Assembly (NCBI RefSeq): GCF_016097555.1
Contig: NC_054706.1
Location: 75,796,218 to 75,860,217, forward strand
DNA: 64,000 bases
DNA from: Gigantopelta aegis
Taxonomy: Eukaryota > Mollusca > Gastropoda > Neomphalida > Peltospiridae
Reading direction: 5' to 3'
Below the pieces are notes generated by a model. That model saw only the letters and a program-made list of their open reading frames with translations. It had not been told where the DNA came from and did not search any database. Below, in pieces: positions 1 through 11,600 of the stretch (within the stretch, counting starts at the first letter, position 1; every line of letters starts with the position of its first letter). The position numbers were made by a program, and so were the translations under genes.

Positions 1-66
1 AGAAGGGGCTTATCAAAGCCACCTACTTTTAATAAGGAGCTCCCTACTTTCAATAAGGAAACAGTT

Positions 67-175
67 AAAGTTTGTTTTATTTAACGACACCACTAGAGCA
101 CATTGAGCCCATACTTTTACAGTTGGTAAAAGAGTTTGACATTCAATAGCTGATGATCAGCAAAATCATTGTACA
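67..175 (-). repeat. SINE tail fragment
   Basis: This stretch carries the 'ttaacgacaccactagagca' block typical of the SINE 3' body, read on the minus strand, followed by a decayed 'tgacattcaatagctgatga'. Only the tail is present, with no tRNA-like head. It is an old fragment. Confidence 0.6.
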
Positions 176-624
176 TTAAAATAAAAAAATAAAAATATAT
201 ACTCTGTTAAAAAAGAAACACATAGGCTAAATATTCATGGAATTATCTCTTTAATACAAAGTGGCATAATTTCGTTATTTATGATCGTATCACAGTCAAA
301 TTTGACGAGTATGTGACAATGTTCTTGCTATGGACTGACGGGAGTGGAGGCGTTTTCGTCACCAAACAGCGTCGCATGAGGGCGCTGAATTCAGTACCTT
401 GTGTGGCTACCAGCAGCAGCAATCACTGCGCGACATCTCCTTGGCATAGACTGAATGAGTCTCTGAATCCGGGCATGTGGAATCCTTGCCCATTCTTCCT
501 GCAGTGCATATGACAGTTGCTGAAGTGTTTGAGGCTCCGGGGAACACTGGCATACACATCTGTCCAGTTTGTCCCATAGATGTTCAATGGGGTTAAGATC
601 TTGATGGCCATGGCAGCACATTAA

Positions 625-1821
625 TGTAACGGGGTAAAAATATATAACACTGTATGTATATATGTTTTATTTTATTTGCTACTTATTTTATAATATTTTA
701 TTAATGGGTTATTTCGTTTGTTTTTAGGATATTCGTCGTAGAGAATACCCTATTAGACAACGCCCTAACCTTTCTTTCCCGTCAAATTGGAGTTTAGCCA
801 ATGATATTTTATTCTGGTGTCATGTGACATTGGTCACGGCTAGTCCGTGCCACATTCACATTGAACAGCAAGCCATCAACACATGACATAATTCTGAACT
901 ATTTCTTGATTATTTTTTCATCTTTTCTGCGACGGTTACACAGGTTTGACTAACATGAATTTATATATTTATATAATTATTGTGCACATTATGTTCCATT
1001 ATGATTTAAGTATTAACTATTGATAGATATAAAATCATAATCTGTATTAACTATTGATAGATATAAAATCATAATCTGTATTAACTATGGATAGATATAA
1101 ATTGATAATGTAGTTGACACTAGGGAAAGGTAGTGGTTATAAGTATTTAAAAGTATATTTAATGTAATTTTAATGTATTTTTAAATATATATTCTTAATT
1201 TACTAACTGTAAAGACAATAATTATTAGGGTAATTATATTGTATACAATAACGATAAATATATATAGGTCTAACCATTATATATTTTCGCTTATATTATG
1301 ATGTTTGTTTATAGGATGAGGAACTGTCATTAATACCCGGCAACCAGTTCGGTCCATAGCCCACAGCCAAGGTATGTAACTTAACTATTTATAGGTGTTT
1401 GTGTGTAGTTTCTAGTAACAACGCACACATTTTTCGTGTGTTGTTGGTTTCACAAGCGTGTTGGCCAGCGCTTGTCATTTTGTAAGCTGGATCGATGAAC
1501 CAGTAGTGTATTTATGTTGTATCGAATCAGTGGGTTATGTCCACGGATGAGGTTTTGGATGTATATACATGTTTATTCTGATAACGTATAACTGTTAAGT
1601 AATCTATAAATTGGTATCCTTGACGATGTGTATTTTGTCAAGTTGTGAGATGTATAACATTTGCATTGTATGATGATGACACAGTGTTTTACCAATTATA
1701 TTATATTACATATTTTATATACTATTTTCAGGACCTTTATTTGGCGGTTGCCAAATAAACCGAATCCTACCCAGCATTGTTGTTGTCTTTCTGATTAGAG
1801 GGATTTAACCCAAATGCTACA
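625..1821. mobile_element. Solo LTR (Gypsy-like), fossil
   Basis: A 1,197-bp insert starts with TGTAAC and ends with GCTACA, giving the TG...CA termini of an LTR. A 4-bp target-site duplication TTAA flanks it at 621-624 and 1822-1825. Near the 3' end an AATAAA signal at about 1755 is followed by a T-rich stretch, as in an R-U5 end. No internal coding region is present, so this is a solo LTR left by recombination. It inserted into the Tc1-like transposase and is therefore younger than that element. A TTAA-targeting DNA element is the alternative, but the termini do not look like piggyBac. Confidence 0.7.
1011..1104. repeat. 34-bp tandem repeat, about 2.8 copies, inside the LTR
   Basis: The unit starts 'tattaactattgatagatat' and recurs at 1011, 1045 and 1079. 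The first two copies are identical and the third has diverged. Confidence 0.8.
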
Positions 1822-3311
1822 TTAATGTTCTAATTCTGTAGGAAATCCATTGTTGCACATGCCGTATGCGGCCTGGCATTAACCTGCTGAAAAAGTTCTC
1901 TCTGTCGATCCAAAATGGGAAGCATGTGACGGCGAAGAATTTCATCCCGGTAAGCTACAGCTGTCAGGTTGCCTTGTACGAACACAAGTTCACTTCTGCC
2001 GGTGTATGAGATGGCTCCCCACATCATGAGACTCCCTCCACCGAATCTGTCAACTTGGACAACGCGGCTATTGGCAAAACGTTCATTGTGGCATCTGTAA
2101 ACATGTTGTCGTCCATCATGTCGCTGTAGAAGGAAACGTGACTCGTCGCTGAACCATACTCGCCACCACTTTCCCCAAGTTCCACCCCTGTACATTTGTG
2201 CACCAGCGAACATGTAAATGTTGATGTTGACGTTGCAGGACGGGGCCAATATACATTCTCCTAGCCCGTAAACCAGCTTCTCGAAATAGGTTCCGAATGG
2301 TTTGTGCAGACACCGTTCTCAAACCAGGTATGCTGTGGCAGTTCGGTGACGCAAGTGCAGAACCTGGATGTAGCGATCTTGTGCTGCAGTTGTTATGCAA
2401 GGTCTTCCACTTGTGGGCCGGTCTTCAGCTAATTGAACTGTCCCAGAGACGTGAAATGGTGCTCTGATGGACGTTCATGTAGTGTGCGACTGCTGACTGC
2501 AATTCACCTAACTGGAGGCGGCCTATTGCAATGTTTCGATTCAGCAGGTTTAGTCTTGGCATCTTGTAACTAGTCTACGTCAAAATGGAAATGAGGCATC
2601 ATTGTGACCATTACAGCTTTAAATACCCATTACTACCTCAATCTCCCCCCCCCCCCCCGAGTTTCACATGCATTCGCCAAAATCTGACCATTCCACGCTG
2701 ATTTCCTGCAATTGTCGCACAACGTGCGTTAGATTTGTTTTAGGGTGCATTTGGGCATGCTGTCCCATTCCAGGAACATTAACAAACATGGTCATTCAGC
2801 AACATTGTACAAAAAACCCCCGATATTTTGTAAAATCAAACACTTTTCTTCTTTCCCTATCACATATGCATTTCTTTTTTTACAGAGTATAATTTAAAGA
2901 TCCTATCTAACTGAAAGTTAAAAATGTATATTGCTAATTGGAAAGTTAAGATTCATGTGTATACTGACATGAAGAATTTTGACTTTTTGCTTCGTTTGAC
3001 AGCAAACTGTTTGAAACGGATCTTTTTCGAAGAAATCCAAGTTCTCTGCAAGAAAAAATAATTAGTTAAACATAGTAAATCTATACAACTACTAGTGAAT
3101 AAAAGGTATGAAAAAGATAACTGAAAATTCATAATTATATCCATGCATCTACATGAAGAGATGATTTACATACATGTGTGCTACATACAGGAAACCAATT
3201 TGTCCGGTGTCTATTAAATGTTTTGTCTCTTTTTTCAAAGTTTTCATTGGAATGTTCTGATAAGTACTTGGCAAAATTATTCTCTAGTCTCTAAAGCAGT
3301 TTCCATCAATA

Positions 3312-3590
3312 AAGTTTGTATTGTTTAACAACACCAGTAGAGCAAACTGATTTATTAATTAATGGCTATTTAATGTCAAATATTTGATATTTGTTTATCA
3401 CAATCACATATTCCCATTAGCAGCAAGAGACAGCACAACACATACCACGGCCTTTGATGTTCCAGTCGTGGGACATTGGTTGGGACGGGAAAACCCAATC
3501 AGAGCATGGGTCCACTGAGGTGGTTCGATCCTATGACGCAAGCACCTATAGTTAACCGCTCTACTGACTGAGCTTGATCCCACCCAGTTT
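3312..3590 (-). repeat. SINE, near full length, decayed
   Basis: Read on the minus strand, this has a tRNA-like head with a B-box-like 'gatcgaaccacc' region, the 'ccacgactgg'-type core in altered form and the tail block near 3312. Many substitutions indicate an old copy. Confidence 0.65.
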
Positions 3591-4797
3591 TCATAAATAG
3601 ACATTATATATATATATAACTAATTTATTCATCGTCCTAGTTTACAAACACTACTGACTACTGATGATTAATTTAGTTGCTAATGTTCACACATGCTGTC
3701 TATTGGAAACTCTGTTCTGTTGCAGGAAATATGTTCCTAAACAATTCAAAGAGGAGACAACATGTTCCTGAATATGTTCGCATTATCAGATCCCATACTA
3801 GTTTGAATAATGGTGTGAGATGAATGGGTTCTCAGCCATCAGTGAACAGAGTTTCAAATTCATGAATGTGAATGGGAGCTCATTTAACGTGCCCATATAC
3901 AAACGTGGTTCAGGCATGCCCGTCCCGGATCTGATTTCTGACATTGCCGGGGGCAGTTCTGGGACGGGAGGGCAAATATATGAATGATGTAGGTATTTGT
4001 AGACGCGTTTCATTGTTGCATGCGATTTGTTGTAACGACTTGAATTGTGTGTGTGGGAAGACAGGCCTGCGCAAATTAAAAATGTGCATAACCTGAAAAG
4101 GGGTTATGCCAAAAGATTTTGCATAACCTATTTTGGCTTGCATAACCTGGTTTTTTCTTGATAATTAAAAAAAATATATATACTTAATTTTGAGAAACAA
4201 GAGTGTGACAATGGTAAGTAAAAAGTATATGTATACAAATGTTTAAGAGATTTAATAAATTACCAAAACATAGTGAATGCCAGGCTTGACCTATTATATA
4301 AAACACATCATCATGTGTGCATAACTACGTGTGAATAAATAAGAATTCATTGCAAGGCAATCTCTTACCATTAATTTTATATTAGTCTTTTATGTGTATA
4401 TAATGTCAAGACATTCAGTTGTGAGTGGGAGATTATGTGCCATCTTCCTTATCTGAGGAACAGTGGATAATGATACTGTCATTATCACTGACACTGTCAT
4501 CATCATCACTGTCACTATCCGATTCGGAATTACAGTTAATAATAGGGTCACTGTGACTCTGGTTTACCTTGGTTGCTCAGGGCATAACATTTATTTTTTC
4601 AGACAAACGATATGTCGTTCGTGTGGTTTTAGTGTTTGCACAAACGATTTTCTTCAGCTTTCATGAGCTCAGTTTTAGTGTAACGTACCACCATTTCTTG
4701 AAAGTTTTTTCACTAATTGTCCTTTTTGGGTTTTTTTTGCATTAGGTCCTGACATTTTACAACTCTATAACTAAATGCCAGGCTAAGGTGATGTCAC

Positions 4798-5635
4798 GTT
4801 TAATAAATACTCATAAAGCGCTTTAATTTCCAAACCGTGTATTGTTTTTCGCACGTAGCGAAATAATCAAAGGGAACGTGCGACTATGTTACTAAATGTT
4901 ATTGACACTTCTAATGACAGACCGGCCTCGGTGGCGTCATGGTAGGCCATCGGTCTACAGGCTGGTAGGTACTGGGTTCGGATCCCAGTCGAGACATGGG
5001 ATTTTTAATCCAGACACCAACTCCAAACCCTGAGTGAGTGCTCCGCAAGGCTCAATGGGTAGGTGTAAACCACTTGCACCGACCAGTGATCCATAACTGG
5101 TTCAACAAAGGCCATGGTTTGTGCTATCCTGCCTGTGGGAAGCGCAAATAAAAGATCCCTTGCTGCTAATCGGAAGAGTAGCCCATGTAGTGGTGACAGC
5201 GGGTTTCCTCTCAAAATCTGTGTGGTCCTTAACCATATGTCTGACGCCATATAACCGTAAATAAAATGTGTTGAGTGCGTCGTTAAATAAAACATTTCTT
5301 TCTTTCTTTCTAATGACAGTGCCAACTTTGTAATTGACCGCGATGTCGAGTTCAAATGGATACATTGTTTAATAAATACTCATAAAGCGCTTTAATTTCC
5401 AAACCGTGTATTGTTTTTCGCACGTAGCGAAATAATCAAAGGGAACGTGCGACTATGTTACTAAATGTTATTGACACTTCTAATGACAGACCGGCCTTAA
5501 CCATATGTCTGACGCCATATAACCGTAAATAAAATGTGTTGAGTGCGTCGTTAAATAAAACATTTCTTTCTTTCTTTCTAATGACAGTGCCAACTTTGTA
5601 ATTGACCGCGATGTCGAGTTCAAATGGATACATTG
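4798..5635. repeat. Local tandem duplication, second copy lacking 300 bp of the SINE
   Basis: Copy 1 (4798-5366, 569 bp) contains a whole SINE. Copy 2 (5367-5635, about 269 bp) repeats the same flanks, but the SINE between 'gaccggcc' and 'ttaaccatatg' is missing. The breakpoint has a 2-bp CC microhomology. Outside the deletion the copies look almost identical, so the duplication is recent and postdates the SINE insertion. Confidence 0.85.
4921..5307 (+). repeat. Full-length tRNA-derived SINE with target-site duplication
   Basis: The head resembles a tRNA, with A-box-like 'tggcgtcatggtaggcc' and B-box-like 'gggttcggatccc'. The body has the 'aaaagatcccttgctgctaa' core, and the tail ends 'aaataaaacatttctttctt'. 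A 12-bp duplication TTCTAATGACAG flanks it at 4909-4920 and 5308-5319. The internal Pol III promoter looks intact. It is a SINE, not a tRNA gene. Confidence 0.88.
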
Positions 5636-6560
5636 TTTTTTTCTCACACCTGCAATGCTAGGCCTGTTCTCTTACTATTTTATTCCAAAAATAGTTATAT
5701 TATCCAAAACACGTCAGTTTACATTTTCTGACGAGCGATTATAGTTTTAGCATGAACGATCCGTCATTTGTGTCAATATTGGTTTTGCATAACTGACAGA
5801 CGAACGACAAAATCGTTCGTGCCAAATCTTATGCCCTGGTTGCTGATCCAGTTTGAGATTGTAATGACCATCACAATATTGCCATTTTTGATTGGTTAAA
5901 TTCGGCTATAATGCCTTCTAACAACCAATAGGAATGCACCTACTTTGCATGGTATTTATACAAACTTGACTGGTTATGTAACGCACTACGAAAAAGCACT
6001 GCATCAGGAACAAGTCTAATCTTTGTACTCGCGATAAAAATATGTTGGTACATTGCCGGGATTAATCATTCAGTAAACTTTACATAAATGGTAAATCGGT
6101 TATGCCAAATAAAATGGCATAACTGATGCATGAACGAAACAGTCGTTTGTGCAATTTTTGCAGGCCTGGAAGACGTTTTGTCATAAGATTTGATGACGTT
6201 TAACAAACCTCATCAGTTCAAAAATATTTTGCGGGAAATGTAAATGCCTACAAATTTCCACTGAAATAAAGAAAACATGAACGTAGACAATTTACTGATG
6301 GCATTATGTAACAAAACAATTATTTAGCACATCTGGACAATAATAGATTTGATGGACCCATGAAATCCGGACATTTTGACATGCTTATAAGCAAATGAAA
6401 AAACAAAACTAAAAGGTTGTACTTTAATGCGATTTGACTGGCTGAGAGCTTACATTTGTTGTAAAAAATAGAACATGTTCTAATCGGTACAAATTCTGAT
6501 TTAGGTGTTCTCACAGTACTATTCGTTCGCATGCGACAAGTCGGTATGACTAATCGCGTA

Positions 6561-6622
6561 AGATCAGGTCTGGTCATAGGGCTTTACGTGCACATTCAGA
6601 CCAAGCTATCGTAGCGCACGCC
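6561..6622 (+). repeat. Dispersed repeat module (copy 1 of 3)
   Basis: The motif 'ggtcatagggctttacgtgc' followed by 'acattcagaccaagct' and 'gtagcgcacg' also occurs at 19061 (+) and 58240-58166 (-). It is a recurring non-coding repeat end, perhaps part of a longer element seen more fully at 57535-58245. Confidence 0.6.
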
Positions 6623-6742
6623 AATTGCGTAATGAAAACACCCCTTTAAGTAAAATAATAAAACGCACTTAGAGTTGCCGCCCTTTAGTCGCTACTCTTA
6701 GCTGGATACAAAACACGAATATAAATTGCAATAACATGTAAC

Positions 6743-7953
6743 GAATCCGGGTCGTTTTGCCCTTATTCCTATTCGCCCCGGAGTCGTTTCGCCCTTATTC
6801 CCGTTCGCCCCGAGTCATTTCGCCCTTAGAATGAGTCGTTTTGCCCCTATGTATTGGGGTGGTCCGAAACAAAATGTGGACAACTACAATAAATTTATTT
6901 TTTGTTAGATTTTACCCACATTTTGTCCAGACAGAAATCTTGAGAAAAAAAACAATGGCATGGATTCCACATACTAGATGATAACCATGTCACCTGTATC
7001 GACTTCGCTGAGATCGCATAGGGCAAAAAGCATGTAATTTTGTGCCGGCTTCCATTTTGACTTTTTATGGAATATTCTACAAGAGGGGTGAAAGGATATG
7101 ACTTAATCTAACAACCGTTGAATGTAATAACATGTTATGATATAAATGCAAATGTGATGACGTCATATTATTTTATTATTATTAATATTATTTGATTGTT
7201 TAAAGATATCACTAGAGATAATTGATTTTATATTAATATTTTAGAGTCTTTCATCCCTCTTGAAGAGTATTCCATAAAAACCCAAAATGGCAGACAGCAG
7301 AAAACTGCATGTATTTTGCCCTAAACTGGCTGTAACGAGAACAGACATCGATATGTTGTTAAAACCTGTTTAAAACAGCACAAAACACGCATTATGTTAA
7401 AACATTTTAATAACAAAATACGCATTATATATTTTAATAACAAGGACAACAACAATGCCATTTATAGCATACAACAAGCATTTTTTAAATGTAAACTGAA
7501 GCAAATGGACCTTTTAATATTGCATCAGCATAGATGTAAACATGACACGTCAATGGATATTACAGAGGCCAATTTCGCAAATTTGCTAAAAAGAGGTCTC
7601 CCCCCCCCCCCCACACACACACCAAAGCACTTTATAACTAATATGTCCTATCGACAATATCATTGTGTAGGCTAGTCTTTGTATTTATTAATATAAAATA
7701 CATCAGGCCCGTAGGAACTGGGATGGTGTGAGGGGACGGGTTCTTTAAAATATTGCACATAATAACATATACATATAAATGGTGTTTATGGTTGATAAAG
7801 GGTTACAAATTGATAATCTATATCTGATTTGCAACTAGAGTCACGTAAACAAATTTATTCATCATTCACAAACATAAACATGAGGGCGAAACGACCCTGT
7901 GGAGGAGAAACGACACGGGGCGATCGGGAATAAGGGCGAAACGACCTGATACC
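6743..7953. mobile_element. hAT-like MITE with long TIRs and 8-bp TSD
   Basis: The left end carries repeated 'ggtcgttttgcccttattc' and 'gtcgtttcgcccttattccc' motifs. The right end carries the inverse, 'gggaataagggcgaaacgac'. An exact 8-bp duplication CATGTAAC flanks it at 6735-6742 and 7954-7961. No coding capacity is visible. The 8-bp duplication fits hAT, but the transposase source is unknown. A second copy lies at 54701-55341. Confidence 0.75.
6990..7350. repeat. Imperfect inverted repeat inside the MITE
   Basis: The arms at about 6995-7090 and 7240-7350 are imperfect reverse complements. They share 'tttttatggaata' and 'gggcaaaa' blocks around a spacer of about 150 bp. They could fold into a long hairpin. 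This may be a separate foldback element nested in the MITE. Confidence 0.6.
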
Positions 7954-8639
7954 CATGTAACAGTAGACTACTGGCATTTCCTGTTATGATACCAAACAAA
8001 CCTAGCAAGTTCTTTTGTTGATTTCATAACTAACACAAAATCAAGAACCAAAACACATTTCGAATCATCCGCCGGATCCACCAATAAGCTCAAACTAGCA
8101 GCCCCTAAGAGTTGTGCAAAGTTAGCAGTCATTTCATGCAGACAAAATAGTCTTTGTTAGTGTTCACATTTATCGATTGGTATGTTCTTTTCAGTACTTC
8201 CTGTATCTTCTAGCAGCCACTAAGAGATTATTAATACACTTACAGGCTGCAGCATAGGTAAACAAGGGTAGTACTAATGACAATTCACATTTTTATTCGT
8301 ACATTAATATAGTATTACACATAGAAGATGTATTACAGTTTTGTCTTCAATCTTAGGTGCATTAAATTAGTAAAATTACGGTCTCTACCTTACATTACGG
8401 TCTCTACGTTAAAAACTAACACATTTATGTGAATGTTTACCGCCATTTTTTTTACTTTTTAAACTTTATTAATGAATTATGCTAAATTTAGTAGAAACCT
8501 CTGGATTTCCTAAGTTCTGGTACGGTATACATACCCATTTCAATATGCCCACTTTTTTAAATATACTTTTCAAATATTAAAATTACGATTTTACAATGCT
8601 GAGCAAACAACAGTAATCCCCATGTTAAATGATGTTTCC

Positions 8640-11600
8640 ATCTATAGGGCTACTAAAAGTCGATACAAATCCCTGCTATTGATTTTTAAGTGTAACATTA
8701 AGTGTATAACTAAAATATATAAATAAATCCCTGTCAAGCTTCCCAGTTTTTCAAATACAGTTCTCTAACTTAAGCTAAAATTCCTATTTTATTATACGGA
8801 GCATACGAAAAGTAACCCCCATGTTTCCATCTCTACTAAAGTCGATGGAAACCACTGCTATTGGTTTCTAAGTATCACACTAAGTGTATAACTGGAATAT
8901 GTAAACAAATCCCTGTCAACCTTCCCAGTTTTTTAAATATATTTTTTTAACTTGGGCTAAAATTCCGATTTTACAATGCCGAGCATACGAAAAGTCACCC
9001 CCATCTTTCCATCTATACTAAAGTCGATGAAAACCACTGCTATTGTTTTCTAAGTATCACACTAAGTGTATAACTGGAATATGTAAACAAATCCCTGTCA
9101 ACCTTCCCAGTTTTTTAAATATATTTTGTTAACTTGGGCTAAACTTCCAATTTTACAATGCCGAGCATACGAAAAGTCACCCCCATGTTGCCATCTATAC
9201 TAAAGTCGATGGAAACGACTGCTATTGTTTTCTAAGTATCACACTAAGTGTATAACTAGAATATGTAAACAAATCCCTGTCAACCTTCCCAGTTTTTTAA
9301 ATATATTTTTTTAACTTAGGCTAAAATTCCGATTTTACAATGCCGAGCATACGAAAAGTCACCCCCATGTTTCCATCTATACTAAAGTCGATGGAAACCA
9401 CTGCTATTGGTTTCTAAGTATCACACTAAGTGTATAACTAGAATATGTAAACAAATCCCTGTCAACCTTCCCAGTTTTTTAAATATATTTTTTTAACTTG
9501 GGCTAAAATTCCGATTTTACAATGCCGAGCATACGAAAAGTCACCCCCATCTTTCCATCTATACTAAAGTCGATGGAAACCACTGCTATTGTTTTCTAAG
9601 TATCACACTAAGTGTATAACTAGAATATGTAAACAAATCCCTGTCAACCTTCCCAGTTTTTTAAATATATTTTTTTAACTTGGGCTAAAATTCCAATTTT
9701 ACAATGCCGAGCATACGAAAAGTCACCCCCATCTTTCCATCTATACTAAAGTCGATGGAAACCACTGCTATTGGTTTCTAAGTATCACACTAAGTGTATA
9801 ACTAGAATATGTAAACAAATCCCTGTCAACCTTCCCAGTTTTTTAAATATATTTTTTTAACTTGGGCTAAAATTCCAATTTTACAATGCCGAGCATATGA
9901 AAAGTCACCCCCATGTTGCCATCTATACTAAAGTCGATGGAAACCACTGCTATTGGTTTCTATGTATCACACTAAGTGTATAACTAGAATATGTAAACAA
10001 ATCCCTGTCAACCTTCCCAGTTTTTTAAATATATTTTTTTAACTTTGGCTAAAATTCCGATTTTACAATGCCGAGCATACGAAAAGTCACCCCCATGTTG
10101 CCATCTATACTAAAGTCGATGGAAACCACTGCTATTGGTTTCTAAGTATCACACTAAGTGTATAACTAGAATATGTAAACAAATCCCTGTCAACCTTCCC
10201 AGTTTTTTAAATATATTTTTTTAACTTGGGCTAAAATTCCAATTTTACAATGCCGAGCATACGAAAAGTCACCCCCATCTTTCCATCTATACTAAAGTCG
10301 ATGGAAACCACTGCTATTGGTTTCTAAGTATCACACTAAGTGTATAACTAGAATATGTAAACAAATCCCTGTCAACCTTCCCAGTTTTTTAAATATATTT
10401 TTTTAACTTGGGCTAAAATTCCGATTTTACAATGCCGAGCATACGAAAAGTCACCCCCATCTTGCCATCTATACTAAAGTCGATGGAAACCACTGCTATT
10501 GGTTTCTAAGTATCACACTAAGTGTATAACTAGAATATGTAAACAAATCCCTGTCAACCTTCCCAGTTTTTTAAATATATTTTTTTAACTTGGGCTAAAA
10601 TTCCAATTTTACAATGCCGAGCATACGAAAAGTCACCCCCATCTTTCCATCTATACTAAAGTCGATGGAAACGACTGCTATTGGTTTCTAAGTATCACAC
10701 TAAGTGTATAACTAGAATATGTAAACAAATCCCTGTCAACCTTCCCAGTTTTTTAAATATATTTTTTTAACTTGGGCTAAAATTCCGATTTTACAATGCC
10801 GAGCATACGAAAAGTCACCCCCATCTTTCCATCTATACTAAAGTCGATGAAAACCACTGCTATTGGTTTCTAAGTATCACACTAAGTGTATAACTAGAAT
10901 ATGTAAACAAATCCCTGTCAACCTTCCCAGTTTTTTAAATATATTTTTTTAACTTGGGCTAAAATTCCAATTTTACAATGCCGAGCATACGAAAAGTCAC
11001 CCCCATCTTTCCATCTATACTAAAGTCGATGGAAACCACTGCTATTGGTTTCTAAGTATCACACTAAGTGTATAACTAGAATATGTAAACAAATCCCTGT
11101 CAACCTTCCCAGTTTTTTAAATATATTTTTTTAACTTGGGCTAAAATTCCAATTTTACAATGCCGAGCATACGAAAAGTCACCCCCATCTTTCCATCTAT
11201 ACTAAAGTCGATGGAAACCACTGCTATTGGTTTCTAAGTATCACACTAAGTGTATAACTAGAATATGTAAACAAATCCCTGTCAACCTTCCCAGTTTTTT
11301 AAATATATTTTTTTAACTTGGGCTAAAATTCCAATTTTACAATGCCGAGCATACGAAAAGTCACCCCCATCTTTCCATCTATACTAAAGTCGATGGAAAC
11401 CACTGCTATTGGTTTCTATATATCACACTAAGTGTATAACTAGAATATGTAAACAAATCCCTGTCAACCTTCCCAGTTTTTTAAATATATTTTTTTAACT
11501 TGGGCTAAAATTCCGATTTTACAATGCCGAGCATACGAAAAGTCACCCCCATCTTTCCATCTATACTAAAGTCGATGGAAACCACTGCTATTGGTTTCTA

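Larger units (their letters stand above)
391..2562 (-). pseudogene. Tc1-like (DDE) transposase pseudogene
   Basis: The protein reads from a start at 2562 (MPRLNLLNRN...), through an HTH-like region (HYMNVHQSTISRLW), to the catalytic part at 1830-2249 and the C-terminus at 391-621. Family landmarks are visible: VWFSDESRF carries the first Asp, GGGSLMMWGAISYTGR follows it, and DLNPIEHLWD carries the third acidic residue. The second catalytic Asp, normally in a QDNARPHTA motif, is Val here (QVNARPHTA). The N-terminal third needs frame changes near the HTH/linker and again before 2250. A 1.2-kb solo LTR separates the catalytic core from the C-terminal segment. It is a dead copy; the family call is firm, the subfamily is not assigned. 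Confidence 0.85.
240..2660 (-). mobile_element. Tc1-like DNA transposon, broken and interrupted
   Basis: A Tc1-like transposon lies on the minus strand. Transposase-coding sequence occupies 391-624 and 1822-2562, and a solo LTR splits the two parts. The element limits are approximate because I could not identify clean terminal inverted repeats. They are set by the end of recognisable sequence and by a poly-C tract near 2647. Plain Tc1 elements move by cut and paste at TA sites. This copy cannot be autonomous because its transposase frame is damaged. Confidence 0.7.
4063..6167. mobile_element. Non-autonomous TIR element, 2.1 kb
   Basis: The ends are inverted: the left begins 'aggcctgcgcaaatt' and the right ends 'aatttttgcaggcct'. 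A 7-bp direct repeat GGAAGAC flanks them at 4056-4062 and 6168-6174, consistent with a target-site duplication. Subterminal regions repeat 'gcataacc' and 'ttatgcca' in both orientations. Short palindromic 'acgaacga/tcgttcgt' motifs occur near 4600-4640, 5750-5830 and 6130. No transposase is visible. A SINE and a local duplication sit inside. A hAT-like origin is possible but not shown. Confidence 0.6.

Noticed and set aside
4921-5000. Possible tRNA gene (A and B boxes); likewise at 52096 and 42215
   Set aside because: Acceptor and T stems do not pair properly and the sequence continues into a SINE body with target-site duplications.
5005-5355. Minus-strand frames of 87-137 aa such as MYPFELDIAV… and those at 59025-59438 and 62140-62449
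   Set aside because: They are antisense readings of SINE bodies and recur at every SINE copy.
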